Part shown: positions 35,583-44,626 of the stretch, one piece after another
Layout of the letters: each line of letters opens with the position of its first letter
Numbering within the stretch: position 1 is the stretch's first letter
Source of the DNA: an uncultured Porphyromonadaceae bacterium
GTDB lineage: Bacteria > Bacteroidota > Bacteroidia > Bacteroidales > Muribaculaceae
Reading direction: 5' to 3'
NCBI GenBank assembly: GCA_947175605.1
Contig: CAMWNH010000001.1
Coordinates: 1 to 64,000 of the forward strand
Length of the DNA stretch: 64,000 nucleotides
Translations under genes and position numbers: made by a program
Notes under the pieces: model-generated
The model's input: the letters and a program-made list of their open reading frames with translations, nothing else
Told to the model about the DNA's origin: nothing
Databases searched by the model: none

Positions 35583-36010
35583 TAAGTGTGTAGATAAGTG
35601 TTGAAAAGTTTTGAGTGCTTTTCAATAATAATATTTGGATTTATGGGTGTATGTCGAGTATGGTGATTGTCGTGGAATTACCAAATAAGTTTCCGTTTAG
35701 TTTCGCGGGAGTTATCAATGGGCTTATCTACAGTTTTCGAGGGTTGTAGAAGAGGCTTTTTCCTGACAAACGTAGTTATCAACAACCTGTCAATAACTAT
35801 AAATTTCAGCTATATATCAGTATTTTAGCATGTCTATAATCGGGTTTAAAATGTAGATAGAGTTAAATAAGCCATTTATGCAAGCTTTTGCCTGAAAAGT
35901 TATCGCAGTTATCAACGCCCATTATTGTTCTTAGTGGAAGAATAAGGAAAGAGAAAAAATATTTTTAAAAATTCAAATACACCAATAATAAAAATAGCGG
36001 TTGAAAAAAT
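35577..36010. other. Candidate replication origin: DnaA-box cluster plus A+T-rich tract
   Basis: This is nearly all of the only gene-free stretch longer than 300 bp (35583-36106). DnaA-box-like nonamers: TTATCTACA at 35724-35732 (+) and 35589-35597 (-), TTATCAACA at 35776-35784 (+), TTATCAACG at 35909-35917 (+) and 35577-35585 (-), and weaker TTATCAATG at 35712-35720. The first three differ from TTATCCACA by one base. A 70-bp tract of almost pure A/T (about 35935-35999) resembles an unwinding element. Flanking genes point towards the region, unlike many origins. No replication gene is adjacent. A parS-like site lies about 23.5 kb away. Function is inferred. Confidence 0.5.
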
Positions 36011-36049
36011 CCCCCCTTGTATCAAACCGACGGGAATGAACAAGGGAGG
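36011..36049. repeat. Inverted repeat / hairpin upstream of the suf terminator
   Basis: CCCCCCTTGT (36011-36020) pairs with ACAAGGGAGG (36040-36049) apart from one mismatch, loop 19 nt. The same C-run could instead pair with AAGGGGGGG at 36057-36065, so two exclusive folds exist. No gene is seen here. Confidence 0.5.
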
Positions 36050-36080
36050 ATAAAAGAAGGGGGGGCGGCGGCTATATATG

Positions 36081-36108
36081 AAAAATGCTCTCCGAAGAGA
36101 GCATTTTT
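36081..36108 (-). terminator. Intrinsic terminator of the suf operon
   Basis: A perfect 12-bp stem AAAAATGCTCTC / GAGAGCATTTTT with a 4-nt loop. Read on the minus strand the loop is C(TTCG)G, an extra-stable tetraloop, and the stem ends in a T run. It begins inside the TAA stop codon of sufS. Because it is symmetric it may work in both directions. Confidence 0.85.
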
Positions 36109-37327
36109 ACCTGAGCATGGAGTTGACGCGGATGAGGGCGGAGATGAATGCATCGATTTCCCGGCGGGTGTTGTATGCGGCGAAGGATGCGCGCACTGTG
36201 CCTTCGATGCCGAAGCGCTCCATGAGCGGCTGTGTGCAATGATGGCCTGTGCGCACGGCTATTCCAAGCTGATCGAGGAGTACGCCTGTGTCGTAATGGT
36301 GAACTCCGGGAATGAGAAATGATATGAGGGATGCTTTGTGAGGAGCGGTGCCGTAGATGTGTATATCCGGAATGGCTTCTTTCATGCGCTCTGTGGCGTA
36401 GTTCAGAAGATCTTCTTCGTGGGCTTTCATGGCTTCGATGCCTGTGGATTGCATGAAGCCTATAGCTTCGACAATGGCTGCGGCACCTACGAAGTCGGGC
36501 GTTCCGGCTTCGAATTTGTAAGGCAGATCGGCCCAAGTAGTTCCGTGGTCGAAAGAGACGTGTCCTATCATTTCTCCCCCACCCTGATAAGGGGGCATTT
36601 TTTCGAGGAGCTCGCGCTTGCCGTAGAGGGCTCCTATGCCTGTGGGGCCATACATCTTGTGTGCGGAGAAGGCGTAGAAGTCCACATCGAGGTCGAGTAC
36701 GTCCACCGGGCCGTGGGCCACGCCTTGTGCGCCGTCACATACGAAAACGGCTCCGGCATCATGGGCCATGGCAGCCATTTCGCGTATGGGATTGACTGTG
36801 CCGAGGACGTTGGAAATCTGCGTGACGGATACGAGTCGCGGACTTTCCTCGAGCAGTCGGCGGTAGACATCCATGTCGAGAGTTCCGTCGTCGAGCACGG
36901 GCACGACCTTGATGCGTATGCCGCGACGATCGCGCAGCAGCTGCCAGGGCACGATATTGGAGTGATGCTCCATCTGAGTGATGACTACGAGGTCGCCGGG
37001 CGATAGGAGCTCGCCATAAGATGCGGCCACGAGGTTGAGGGCTTCGGTAGTTCCGCGAGTGAAGATGACTTCGGCCTCGCTGGGTGCCCCAATAAATTCG
37101 CGAACAGCACTACGGCCTTTTTCCATGGCCGCTGTGGCCTTTTGGGACAGGCAGTGGACACCACGGTGGACATTGGCTTTCTGCGTGAAATACGCGTGTT
37201 CTATGGCCTCTACCACACGTTTGGGAGTCTGGGATGTAGCGGCATTGTCGAGATAGACGAGCGGATGCTTGCCGTGTATGGTTTCGGAGAGGATGGGAAA
37301 CTGTGCGCGTATGTCGTGTATGTCCAT
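36107..37327 (-). CDS. sufS: Cysteine desulfurase SufS
   Basis: A PLP enzyme that takes sulfur from cysteine for Fe-S cluster assembly. Motifs: YLDNAATSQTP, TRGTTEALNLVA, VCDGAQGVAHG, the PLP-binding lysine in FSAHKMYGPTGIG, and the catalytic cysteine in RTGHHCTQPLMERFG. The length of 406 residues is standard for SufS-type desulfurases. It is the last gene of cvpA-sufBCDS and is followed at once by a strong terminator. No SufE or SufU gene is in the window. Confidence 0.96.
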   Translation of the reverse strand: MDIHDIRAQFPILSETIHGKHPLVYLDNAATSQTPKRVVEAIEHAYFTQKANVHRGVHCLSQKATAAMEKGRSAVREFIGAPSEAEVIFTRGTTEALNLVAASYGELLSPGDLVVITQMEHHSNIVPWQLLRDRRGIRIKVVPVLDDGTLDMDVYRRLLEESPRLVSVTQISNVLGTVNPIREMAAMAHDAGAVFVCDGAQGVAHGPVDVLDLDVDFYAFSAHKMYGPTGIGALYGKRELLEKMPPYQGGGEMIGHVSFDHGTTWADLPYKFEAGTPDFVGAAAIVEAIGFMQSTGIEAMKAHEEDLLNYATERMKEAIPDIHIYGTAPHKASLISFLIPGVHHYDTGVLLDQLGIAVRTGHHCTQPLMERFGIEGTVRASFAAYNTRREIDAFISALIRVNSMLR

Positions 37328-37356
37328 TTTTCAGCGGTCTTGTAGGAAATATAGGA

Positions 37357-38709
37357 TTATTTGCAGGCGGAGCATTCGGAGCAAGAAGCCGCGGCATCGC
37401 CTCCGAGACGTTTTTCAACGAGGAGTCTCATGCGGTCGCGCAGGGCGTCGAGGCGTATGGTATCGGCTACGTCCATCATGAAGGCCTGTACGAGCATACG
37501 ACGTGCTTCCTCGCGCGGAATGCCGCGGGACTGCATGTAGAAAAGTGCGCGCTCGTCGAGCTGACCTGTAGTGGCGCCATGCGAGGCTTTCACGTCGTCG
37601 CAATATATTTCGAGCTGCGGAGCGGAATGCATGGTGGATTGGTCGCCTATGAGCAGGTTGCGGTTGGTCTGCGCGGCATCGGTGCGGACAGCTCCTTCAG
37701 CCACAACGACCTTGCCTCCGAAGGCTCCGCGGGCATTGTCGAAGAGGGCGTATTTGAAGAGCTGACGGCTGCGACAGTGAGGAGCGCAGTGTGCGAGCCG
37801 GATGCGATTGTCGATATGGCGTTCGCCGGCAGCGATTACAAGGGCGTTGAGTTCGGTTTCCGCTCCTTCGCCTGCAAGGTCGAGGCTGACGGAGTTGGCG
37901 GTGTCGCCTCCACACAAAGAACAGCCTACGGAAACGAAGGATGAGTCGCGCTCCTGACGGACAAAGGTTTCCGACATGCGCCTCGTGCGTGCGGATGATT
38001 CTTCGACGTCGTATAATTCGACGGATGCACCCTGCCCTACGAATGCTTCGACGACCTGAGAGGACATGTAGTCGACGTCGTTGCGCTGGGAGTGATCGCA
38101 GAGGAGGACGCGCACGGAGCTGCCTTCTTCGGCCACGACAAGTATGCGTCGCACGGCCAGCATGGGAGCCTGTGTGCTGAAGATGCTTACGATCTGTACG
38201 GCCTTGTCCACACGCACTCCGCGTGCGGCATGGATGAGTACGCCGTCCTGCAGGAGGGCTGTGTTCAGGGCAGCGGATGCTGAAGAATCGGCGGCAAGCT
38301 TGTTGAGATAGGGCTCAACGAGCTGCGGGTGTTCGGCGGCTGCACGTGCAAGGGACATTACGGTGAGTCCTTGCGGGAGGTTGTGGAGTAGTGTGGATGT
38401 GGGATGGAATGTATCGCCAACGACGATGGCCGTGAGAGTGCTCACGTTGGGCACATCGCAACGGAATGATGCAGCGACATCGGCCGGAATAGGACGACGG
38501 TCGATGTTTATGCCATAGTCTGGAGCGAACATCTGCGCGGGATTTGCGTTGGGCACATCTTCGTCGCCCGTGCGTGGGAATCTTCCGGCATTACGCAGGG
38601 TCTCGATAGCCGTAGGGCGCAAAGCATTGAAAAGAGCCGGCGCCTTGGAATCTATCGTAGCGAGATGCGAGTCGAGCAGATCGAGATATTGTGTGAGAGA
38701 ATTTTCCAT
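37357..38709 (-). CDS. sufD: Fe-S cluster assembly protein SufD
   Basis: SufD is a scaffold subunit of the SufBC2D complex. The C-terminal half shows the SufB/D beta-helix repeats and conserved segments HSAPQLEIYCDDVKASHGAT and YMQSRGIPREEARRML. The 450 residues are typical. An unusual C-terminal tail, AASCSECSACK, contains three cysteines in a CSECSAC pattern. It sits 2 bp after sufC and 29 bp before sufS. Confidence 0.94.
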   Translation of the reverse strand: MENSLTQYLDLLDSHLATIDSKAPALFNALRPTAIETLRNAGRFPRTGDEDVPNANPAQMFAPDYGINIDRRPIPADVAASFRCDVPNVSTLTAIVVGDTFHPTSTLLHNLPQGLTVMSLARAAAEHPQLVEPYLNKLAADSSASAALNTALLQDGVLIHAARGVRVDKAVQIVSIFSTQAPMLAVRRILVVAEEGSSVRVLLCDHSQRNDVDYMSSQVVEAFVGQGASVELYDVEESSARTRRMSETFVRQERDSSFVSVGCSLCGGDTANSVSLDLAGEGAETELNALVIAAGERHIDNRIRLAHCAPHCRSRQLFKYALFDNARGAFGGKVVVAEGAVRTDAAQTNRNLLIGDQSTMHSAPQLEIYCDDVKASHGATTGQLDERALFYMQSRGIPREEARRMLVQAFMMDVADTIRLDALRDRMRLLVEKRLGGDAAASCSECSACK

Positions 38710-38711
38710 AC

Positions 38712-39476
38712 TTATTCGCCAACTTGTTCCTTAATCCAGTCGTAGCCTTTCTCTTCGAGTTCGAGGGCGAGTTCGGGACCGCCCGAATGAACGATGCGTC
38801 CTTTGTAGAGAATGTGCACGAAGTCGGGTTTGATGTAGTCGAGAAGGCGCTGATAGTGAGTGATGACGATTGTGGCGTTGCGGTCGGTGCGAAGTTTGTT
38901 AACGCCACCGGCTACGATGCGCAGTGCGTCTATGTCGAGGCCCGAGTCCGTTTCGTCAAGGATTGAAAGTTTGGGTTCGAGCATTGCCATCTGGAAAATT
39001 TCGTTTCTCTTTTTCTCGCCTCCGGAAAACCCTTCGTTGACGCTGCGTGAAGCGAGCTTGTTGTCGAGTTCAACGATGGCACGCTTCTGACGCATGAGCT
39101 TGAGGAATTCGGCGGCGGAGAGAGGTTCTTCGTCGAGATATTTGCGCTTGGCGTTTATGGCGGCACGCATGAAATTGACCATTGTCACGCCGGGAATCTC
39201 GACGGGATACTGGAATGAGAGAAAAAGTCCGGCATGCGAACGGGTTTCGGGCGGAAGATCGAGGAGATCTGTTCCGGCGAGAGTGGCCGTTCCACCCAGG
39301 ACAGTGAATCGCGGGTCGCCTGCGAGCACAGAAGAGAATGTGCTCTTACCGGAACCGTTTGGGCCCATAATTGCGTGTACTTCGCCGGGCATGACGGTGA
39401 GATTAATTCCTTTCAGTATTTCCTTGCCTTCGATTCCGGCGCGGAGGTTTTCGACTTTAAGAATGGGCTGATTCAT
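38712..39476 (-). CDS. sufC: Fe-S cluster assembly ATPase SufC
   Basis: The ABC-type ATPase of SufBCD. Walker A is MGPNGSGKSTFSSVL, the Q-loop region is FLSFQYPVEIPGV, the signature is FSGGEKKRNEIFQM and Walker B is LSILDETDSGLDIDAL, with the SufC-specific EKKR following the signature. I start at the ATG at 39476 (MNQPILKVENL); the frame is open further upstream but that part has no similarity. About 254 residues. Confidence 0.96.
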   Translation of the reverse strand: MNQPILKVENLRAGIEGKEILKGINLTVMPGEVHAIMGPNGSGKSTFSSVLAGDPRFTVLGGTATLAGTDLLDLPPETRSHAGLFLSFQYPVEIPGVTMVNFMRAAINAKRKYLDEEPLSAAEFLKLMRQKRAIVELDNKLASRSVNEGFSGGEKKRNEIFQMAMLEPKLSILDETDSGLDIDALRIVAGGVNKLRTDRNATIVITHYQRLLDYIKPDFVHILYKGRIVHSGGPELALELEEKGYDWIKEQVGE

Positions 39477-39498
39477 ATTCGGGAGGGTGTTGCGGCTC

Positions 39499-40938
39499 TT
39501 AGCCGACAGAGTTTTCAAGGGTGATTGAGAGTAGTTTCTGGGCTTCGACGGCAAATTCCATGGGGAGTTTGTTCATGACTTCCTTGGCATAGCCGTTTAC
39601 GATGAGACCGACGGCTTCTTCGGTGGGGATTCCGCGCTGATTGCAATAGAAAATCTGTTCTTCGGAAATCTTGGAAGTCGTGGCTTCATGCTCGACGATG
39701 GCCGTGGGATTCCGGACGTCGATGTAGGGGAAGGTGTGTGCGCCGCAGGTGTCGCTGAGGAGCAGCGAATCGCACTGCGTGTAGTTGCGCACGCCTTCGG
39801 CCGCGGGGGCCACTTTCACCAGGCCTCGATAGCTGTTCTGTGAGTGTCCGGCGGAAATGCCTTTGGAGACGATGGTGCTTCGTGAGTTGCGGCCGATGTG
39901 TATCATTTTCGTGCCCGTATCGGCCTGCTGTCGGTTGTTGGTCACGGCTACGGAGTAGAATTCGCCAACGGAGCCTTCGCCTTTGAGGATGCAGGAGGGG
40001 TATTTCCAGGTGATCGCGGAACCGGTTTCGACCTGCGTCCAGTAGAGTTTGGAGTAGTCGCCGCGGCAGAGACCGCGTTTTGTGACGAAGTTGTATACGC
40101 CTCCGCGTCCTTCGGCGTCGCCGGCATACCAGTTCTGGACGGTAGAGTATTTGACTTCGGCGCGTTCTTCGACGATTATTTCCACGATTGCGGCATGGAG
40201 CTGGTTTTCATCACGCATCGGGGCCGTGCAGCCTTCGAGATACGACACGTAGGCATCGTCGTCGGCCACGATGAGCGTGCGCTCGAACTGGCCTGTGCCG
40301 GAGGCGTTGATACGGAAGTAGGTGCTGAGCTCCATGGGACAACGCACGCCCTTGGGAATGTATACGAAAGAGCCGTCGGAGAATACGGCGGAGTTGAGGG
40401 CGGCAAAGAAGTTGTCGCGGTAGCTTACGACCTTGCCGAGATATTTGCGGACGAGGTCGGGATACTGTTTCACGGCTTCGCTGAAGGAGCAGAATATGAT
40501 GCCGAGTTCGGCGAGCTTCTCGCGGTGTGTTGTCTTGACGCTGACGGAGTCCATGACGGCATCGACGGCCATGCCGGAAAGAGCTTTCTGCTCTTCCAGA
40601 GGGATGCCCAGACGGTTGAAGGTGTCGAGGAGTGCGGGATCCACTTCATCGAGGCTTCCGGGCGCTTTTTTCTGCTTTGGAGCGGCGTAGTAGATTATGT
40701 CCTGATAGTCGATGGGGGGAATGTCGAGATGCGCCCAGCGGGGCATCTCGAGAGTCTTCCAGTAGTTGTAGGCGTCGAGACGGAACTGCAGGAGCCATTC
40801 GGGCTCGTCTTTTTTGCGCGAAATAAGGCGAACCACTTCTTCGGAGAGTCCGTGGGGTATGTAGTCGGTGGGGATGTCGGATGTGAAACCGTATTTGTAA
40901 TCTCCGCCGACGGGCGGTGTATTGTTGTTTTCGGCCAT
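39499..40938 (-). CDS. sufB: Fe-S cluster assembly protein SufB
   Basis: The main scaffold of the SufBC2D complex. The family signatures [16 protein letters not shown] near the N-terminus, [19 protein letters not shown], the conserved [12 protein letters not shown] and the C-terminal [12 protein letters not shown] and [19 protein letters not shown], the latter with the conserved Cys, are all present. The length of 479 residues is normal. First suf gene after cvpA, 22 bp before sufC. Confidence 0.97.
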   Translation of the reverse strand: MAENNNTPPVGGDYKYGFTSDIPTDYIPHGLSEEVVRLISRKKDEPEWLLQFRLDAYNYWKTLEMPRWAHLDIPPIDYQDIIYYAAPKQKKAPGSLDEVDPALLDTFNRLGIPLEEQKALSGMAVDAVMDSVSVKTTHREKLAELGIIFCSFSEAVKQYPDLVRKYLGKVVSYRDNFFAALNSAVFSDGSFVYIPKGVRCPMELSTYFRINASGTGQFERTLIVADDDAYVSYLEGCTAPMRDENQLHAAIVEIIVEERAEVKYSTVQNWYAGDAEGRGGVYNFVTKRGLCRGDYSKLYWTQVETGSAITWKYPSCILKGEGSVGEFYSVAVTNNRQQADTGTKMIHIGRNSRSTIVSKGISAGHSQNSYRGLVKVAPAAEGVRNYTQCDSLLLSDTCGAHTFPYIDVRNPTAIVEHEATTSKISEEQIFYCNQRGIPTEEAVGLIVNGYAKEVMNKLPMEFAVEAQKLLSITLENSVG

Positions 40939-40989
40939 AGTCGGGTGTTGGTGTCGTGTGTTTATAACGGAACAGCTGGGCCGTATGTT

Positions 40990-41466
40990 TTAGCTTAGTA
41001 AATTCAATTGGCAGATATATCCTGTGAGAGCGGGTGCGAGCTCGAATACGGCAGTGCGCAAAGTGTTGGCAGTGAAGAGTTCGCGTCCGGCAGGGATGAG
41101 GGCCGCATATAGGTTCATGGCGAGGCTTATGGCCGTGAGCCACTCGAAGAGGGAGAAGGCGGAGCCGAGAAAACGGTCGACGGCTCCGAGATGTATGGTG
41201 TGTACGGCGCCGCGGATGAGCCGGGCTGCCATCCGCACGCCGAAGTATGTGACCGTGAAAATGAGCGTATAGCAGAGAGTGAGGCCCAGAGTGCCTGAGT
41301 CGGCGGGGCCCCAGCGTTCGCATACGGCGGGCCCGAGGAGGCGTGATGCGAGAATGGCTATTATAATGCCTGCGAGGGCTCCGATCTGTGTTATCAGACC
41401 TTTGGAAAAGCCTCGTATGAGGGCGGCCAGGGCTATTACTATTATGATTATGTCTATGACTTCCAT
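40990..41466 (-). CDS. CvpA-family membrane protein
   Basis: A 158-residue protein with four hydrophobic segments: about residues 3-22 (VIDIIIIVIALAALIRGF), 27-45, 62-82 and 105-125. The N-terminal IIIIVIALAALIRGFSKGLI pattern is the CvpA signature (colicin V production accessory protein). It precedes sufBCDS on the same strand, apparently in one transcript. CvpA is linked to envelope stress tolerance in other bacteria; any tie to Fe-S assembly is unproven. Confidence 0.85.
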   Translation of the reverse strand: MEVIDIIIIVIALAALIRGFSKGLITQIGALAGIIIAILASRLLGPAVCERWGPADSGTLGLTLCYTLIFTVTYFGVRMAARLIRGAVHTIHLGAVDRFLGSAFSLFEWLTAISLAMNLYAALIPAGRELFTANTLRTAVFELAPALTGYICQLNLLS

Positions 41467-41497
41467 AGATCGTTGGTCGTGATGGAATATTTTACTG

Positions 41498-41505
41498 CAA
41501 AAATA
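41498..41505 (-). promoter_or_regulatory. -7 box of the cvpA-suf operon
   Basis: TATTTTTG on the minus strand, 31 bp before the cvpA start. The expected -33 position reads TTCG with a 19-bp spacer, a one-mismatch match. Confidence 0.52.
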
Positions 41506-41613
41506 GTCAAAATTTCCAAATATACGAACTTATACGTGTGCCCATCGTTTGAAAAGTACAAAAGGTGCCGAGAAGCACACTATGAATTCACGTTTTTCAA
41601 CTTTATCTGTCCT

Positions 41614-42537
41614 ATGAAACCGATTCTTAATATACTTATGACGCTTGCGGCTTTGTTCATGCCGCAGATGCTCATGGCCCGGACGGAGACATTGAGCAAT
41701 GACACTGCAGTCCGCGATATACCGGCGATGCCTGTTGACTTCACGGCTATCGAGGTGGAAGAATTTGAAACAGTCGGCATTGAGCCCGCGGCTGTTCATG
41801 ACAGCATTATAGGCACCGACGAGGCTTACGAGAATCTCTATAGAAAGTTACGGCCTCGTGCTTCGCTCTACGAGCTCCCCTACTCTCTGACACGCAGCGA
41901 GAAGAATTGGAAGCGTCTATGGACCAATACGGCAGTATTGGGGGGAGCATATATATCGACTCTCGTGGTGCTGGAGTGCCTGCCGGAGGATGCTACGAGC
42001 TGGAACCGCGCTGCCATACGCAATACGCCCTGGTATAAGCGCTGGTATAATCACGTGATCAAGGAGGGTCCGACGCCGGACTGCGACAATCCTGTGTTCA
42101 ATTACATATTGCACCCTTACGCCGGCGCGGTCTATTTCATGGCAGCGCGCTCGAACGGCTTCAACTATTTCCAGAGCCTGCTCTATTCGGCCTGCATCTC
42201 CACGATAGGTTGGGAATTCGGCATCGAGGCGACGATGGAGCGTCCGTCGATTCAGGATATATTCATCACGCCTCTGCTGGGCAGTGTATTCGGCGAGTGC
42301 TTCTATTTGCTGAAGCGTGAAATCGTGAGCCACGACTACCGTCTGTTCGGTTCGAAGGTGGTGGGCAATATAGTAGCCTTCCTGGTGGATCCGGTCAATG
42401 AGGTTGTGGGATTGTTCGCAGGCAATGAGGCCCGGCGCTTGCATCTTGGGCGCAAGGCTCCTAAGCTGGAGAGCTCGTTCGCGCCTATGGTGTTTCCTAC
42501 GGGACAGGCAGGCTTTACGTTCAGCTGCCGGTTCTGA
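41614..42537 (+). CDS. DUF3943 outer-membrane-type protein
   Basis: A signal peptide (about residues 1-22, ending near LMARTE) precedes a body with the DUF3943 core: NYILHPYAGAVYFMAARSNG, SACISTIGWEFGIEA and SIQDIFITPLLGSVFGECFY. The final Phe (SCRF) fits an outer-membrane beta-barrel. The function of the family is unknown. I start at the ATG at 41614 because it begins the signal peptide; the frame is open to 41473 but that part overlaps the cvpA promoter. It is convergent with, and directly abuts, the TonB-like gene. Confidence 0.82.
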   Translation: MKPILNILMTLAALFMPQMLMARTETLSNDTAVRDIPAMPVDFTAIEVEEFETVGIEPAAVHDSIIGTDEAYENLYRKLRPRASLYELPYSLTRSEKNWKRLWTNTAVLGGAYISTLVVLECLPEDATSWNRAAIRNTPWYKRWYNHVIKEGPTPDCDNPVFNYILHPYAGAVYFMAARSNGFNYFQSLLYSACISTIGWEFGIEATMERPSIQDIFITPLLGSVFGECFYLLKREIVSHDYRLFGSKVVGNIVAFLVDPVNEVVGLFAGNEARRLHLGRKAPKLESSFAPMVFPTGQAGFTFSCRF

Positions 42538-43362
42538 TCAGTTGAAACGATAGGTGATGTAGGCCGTGGCGCTCTCGGGCGCGTTGGAGTCGGAGCGCGT
42601 GAATGTGCGACGTCTGATTTCGGCTTTGCAGGCTTCGGCAAGGGCTGCGTTGGTGGCTGCGGGAGCCTGCCCTCCTATGACTTCAACGGCTGTGACTTTT
42701 CCCTGTGAGTTTATCGTGGCCTTGAGTTCGATTGTGCCTGTGACGGTGGACGGAACTTTGGCATACGAGGGCATGCGCCATCCGCCGTTGACACGTCCGG
42801 AGCCGGTTCCGTTCTGCTGTGCGTCGACCGAGCCCGTGGGGCGCCCTGCATTGCCGGGTGTCCGGCCGTTGTTTTTAGTATTGTTCTGACCCTTTGTGTT
42901 TGCGAAGGCGTTGCGCAGGTCGGCGCTGGCTTTGCGTCGGGCTTCTTCCTCTTCTTTCTGCTTCTTTGTGTCTTCGACCGGTCCGGCGGGCTTGGTCTTT
43001 GTTTCTTTGGGCGTGGCCTTCACGGCGGAGGGGCGTGATGATGTTTTCGGCGGGAGTACTTCGCCTGCGGGGCCGTTGTCGCGTGTGTCTATGCCTGTAG
43101 CCGGAGCGGGAGTGGCCTGATTGTTCTCGGGCACGGGATTCATGGCCGGGGATGCGGTTTCGGCCGGTGTGTTGGCCGGTTCGGGCGTATATAGTTCGGC
43201 AAATTCTTCGGGCTCCTGAATGAGGGCTGTCGTGGGTCGTGGCGGCACGGGGAGCGTGCTCCGATCGAAGTGCAGGGCCGTGAACAGGAGAATGACGACT
43301 GCAATCGCGGCTGCGAAGACAGTGGCACAGAGGGCGAATATGCGGTCGCGGTTCATCTTCAT
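42538..43362 (-). CDS. TonB-family energy transducer
   Basis: An N-terminal membrane anchor (about residues 10-30) is followed by a Pro/Glu/Lys-rich periplasmic spacer (about 35-190) and a C-terminal TonB-like domain (IELKATINSQGKVTAVEVIGG and AYITYRFN). Such proteins pass proton-motive energy from ExbB/ExbD to outer-membrane receptors. It is the third gene of an exbB-exbD-tonB unit and overlaps exbD by four bases. The C-terminal domain ends abruptly in YRFN, a pattern common in short Bacteroidota TonB or TolA-like proteins; a TolA-like role is possible. Confidence 0.83.
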   Translation of the reverse strand: MKMNRDRIFALCATVFAAAIAVVILLFTALHFDRSTLPVPPRPTTALIQEPEEFAELYTPEPANTPAETASPAMNPVPENNQATPAPATGIDTRDNGPAGEVLPPKTSSRPSAVKATPKETKTKPAGPVEDTKKQKEEEEARRKASADLRNAFANTKGQNNTKNNGRTPGNAGRPTGSVDAQQNGTGSGRVNGGWRMPSYAKVPSTVTGTIELKATINSQGKVTAVEVIGGQAPAATNAALAEACKAEIRRRTFTRSDSNAPESATAYITYRFN

Positions 43363-43787
43363 TCGGCCTTTTTGGGGGATGCGGGCTTAGTGGCGAGGAC
43401 CATTTTATAGGCGTTGTCGGCACCGATGTTCAGTACTTCCACCACCTTGCCGTAGGGCACTTCGGAGTCGGCGTAGACGGCGATTGCCCCGATGGAGTCG
43501 GGGTGCGCGGCGGCATTGGAGAGTACGCCGAGGAGATTATTGTCGGGCACGGCTACGGGGTCGCTGTCGGCAAAGCTGATGTAGTATTGTCCGTCGGCAT
43601 CGATGAATACGCGCGTTGAGGGCTTCACGGGAGTTTGCTGCGAGCTTTCGGGGAGGTCTATTTCCAGGGCGGTCGGAAAGACGAAGGCCGATGTGACCAT
43701 GAAGAAGACGAGCAGCAGGAATACGACATCGGTCATCGAAGCCATGGAGAACTCCGAGAGCATGTTGTTGGGACGTTTGAGTGCCAT
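43359..43787 (-). CDS. ExbD/TolR-family biopolymer transport protein
   Basis: A 142-residue protein with one N-terminal membrane helix preceded by FSMASMTDVVFLLLVFFMVT, which carries the Asp (in MTDVVF) essential for proton use in ExbD/TolR. The rest is a periplasmic domain (IDLPESSQQT, VFIDADGQYYISF, VAVYADSEVPYGKVVEVL). It lies between the ExbB-like and TonB-like genes. Confidence 0.92.
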   Translation of the reverse strand: MALKRPNNMLSEFSMASMTDVVFLLLVFFMVTSAFVFPTALEIDLPESSQQTPVKPSTRVFIDADGQYYISFADSDPVAVPDNNLLGVLSNAAAHPDSIGAIAVYADSEVPYGKVVEVLNIGADNAYKMVLATKPASPKKAE

Positions 43788-43806
43788 AGCGGGGTGGGGC
43801 GGGGGA

Positions 43807-44583
43807 TTAGGCTACGGGCTCGTTGAGGAGGTCCATGAATTCCATGGTGGCGGCTTCGAGGCGGTTCATGATTTTATTCACGCGGGCCACCAGGAAGTTG
43901 TATGCAAAGAGCGCGAGGACACCTACGATGAGACCGGCTACGGTCGTGACGAGTGCGGAGTAGATGCCTCCGGCAAAGGAGTCGATGGTGGCCGAGGAGC
44001 CGGACTGGGCTATGGCGTAGAAGGCCTGCACCATGCCTATTACTGTGCCGAGGAAGCCCAGCATGGGAGCTCCGGCAGCTGTCGTGGCAAGCCAGGGAAG
44101 GCCTTTCGAGAGGTTTGATACTTCGAGATTGCCTGTGTTTTCGATGGCAACGAGTACGTCGTTCATTGGGCGTCCGATGCGTGAGATGCCTTTGGCGATG
44201 AGTCGTGCCTGCGGTGTGGCGGTCTGTTTGCAGAGGTTCTGGGCGCTTTCGAGTTCGCCTTCGTGGATATATCCTTTAATGCGCTTCATGAAGGAGCTGT
44301 CGGAGCGTCCGGCGCGTGTGAGGACGATGCAGCGCTCGACGAATATGTAGATGCACACGAGAAGGAGCAGGGCCAGGGGAACCATGGTCCAACCACCCTG
44401 CAGGCAGAGGTCCCAGAGGCTTAGGGAGGTCACGACGGGTTGGACCGTTTCGGCCGTCTCTTCAGCGAGAATCTGAATCGTATCGGCAGGCAATATTTCG
44501 GGTTGAGCCTGGATCTCTGTGGCGAGGGTATCGTTGACGACAGCTGCGAGGGTGTCGGCGCCGGGAATCTGAAGGAGAAGCAT
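43807..44583 (-). CDS. MotA/TolQ/ExbB-family proton channel protein
   Basis: Three membrane helices: about residues 63-83 (TMVPLALLLLVCIYIFVERC), 165-190 and 205-225. The family block PWLATTAAGAPMLGFLGTVIGMVQAF and SFAGGIYSALVTTVAGLIVG form the proton channel. I start at the ATG at 44583, giving 258 residues; the frame is open upstream towards pdxJ but that segment is not family-like. An N-terminal soluble stretch of about 50 residues precedes the first helix. Confidence 0.92.
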   Translation of the reverse strand: MLLLQIPGADTLAAVVNDTLATEIQAQPEILPADTIQILAEETAETVQPVVTSLSLWDLCLQGGWTMVPLALLLLVCIYIFVERCIVLTRAGRSDSSFMKRIKGYIHEGELESAQNLCKQTATPQARLIAKGISRIGRPMNDVLVAIENTGNLEVSNLSKGLPWLATTAAGAPMLGFLGTVIGMVQAFYAIAQSGSSATIDSFAGGIYSALVTTVAGLIVGVLALFAYNFLVARVNKIMNRLEAATMEFMDLLNEPVA

Positions 44584-44626
44584 TTTAAATTCGGTGGAGG
44601 AAATATAGGGTGGGGGATTGGATGTT

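Noticed and set aside
35583..36106. tRNA, CRISPR array or riboswitch in the long spacer
   Set aside because: No cloverleaf, no regularly spaced repeats and no known riboswitch core visible.
36017..36322. 101-codon forward frame entering sufS
   Set aside because: Antisense to the 3' end of sufS and starting within a hairpin region; no similarity seen.
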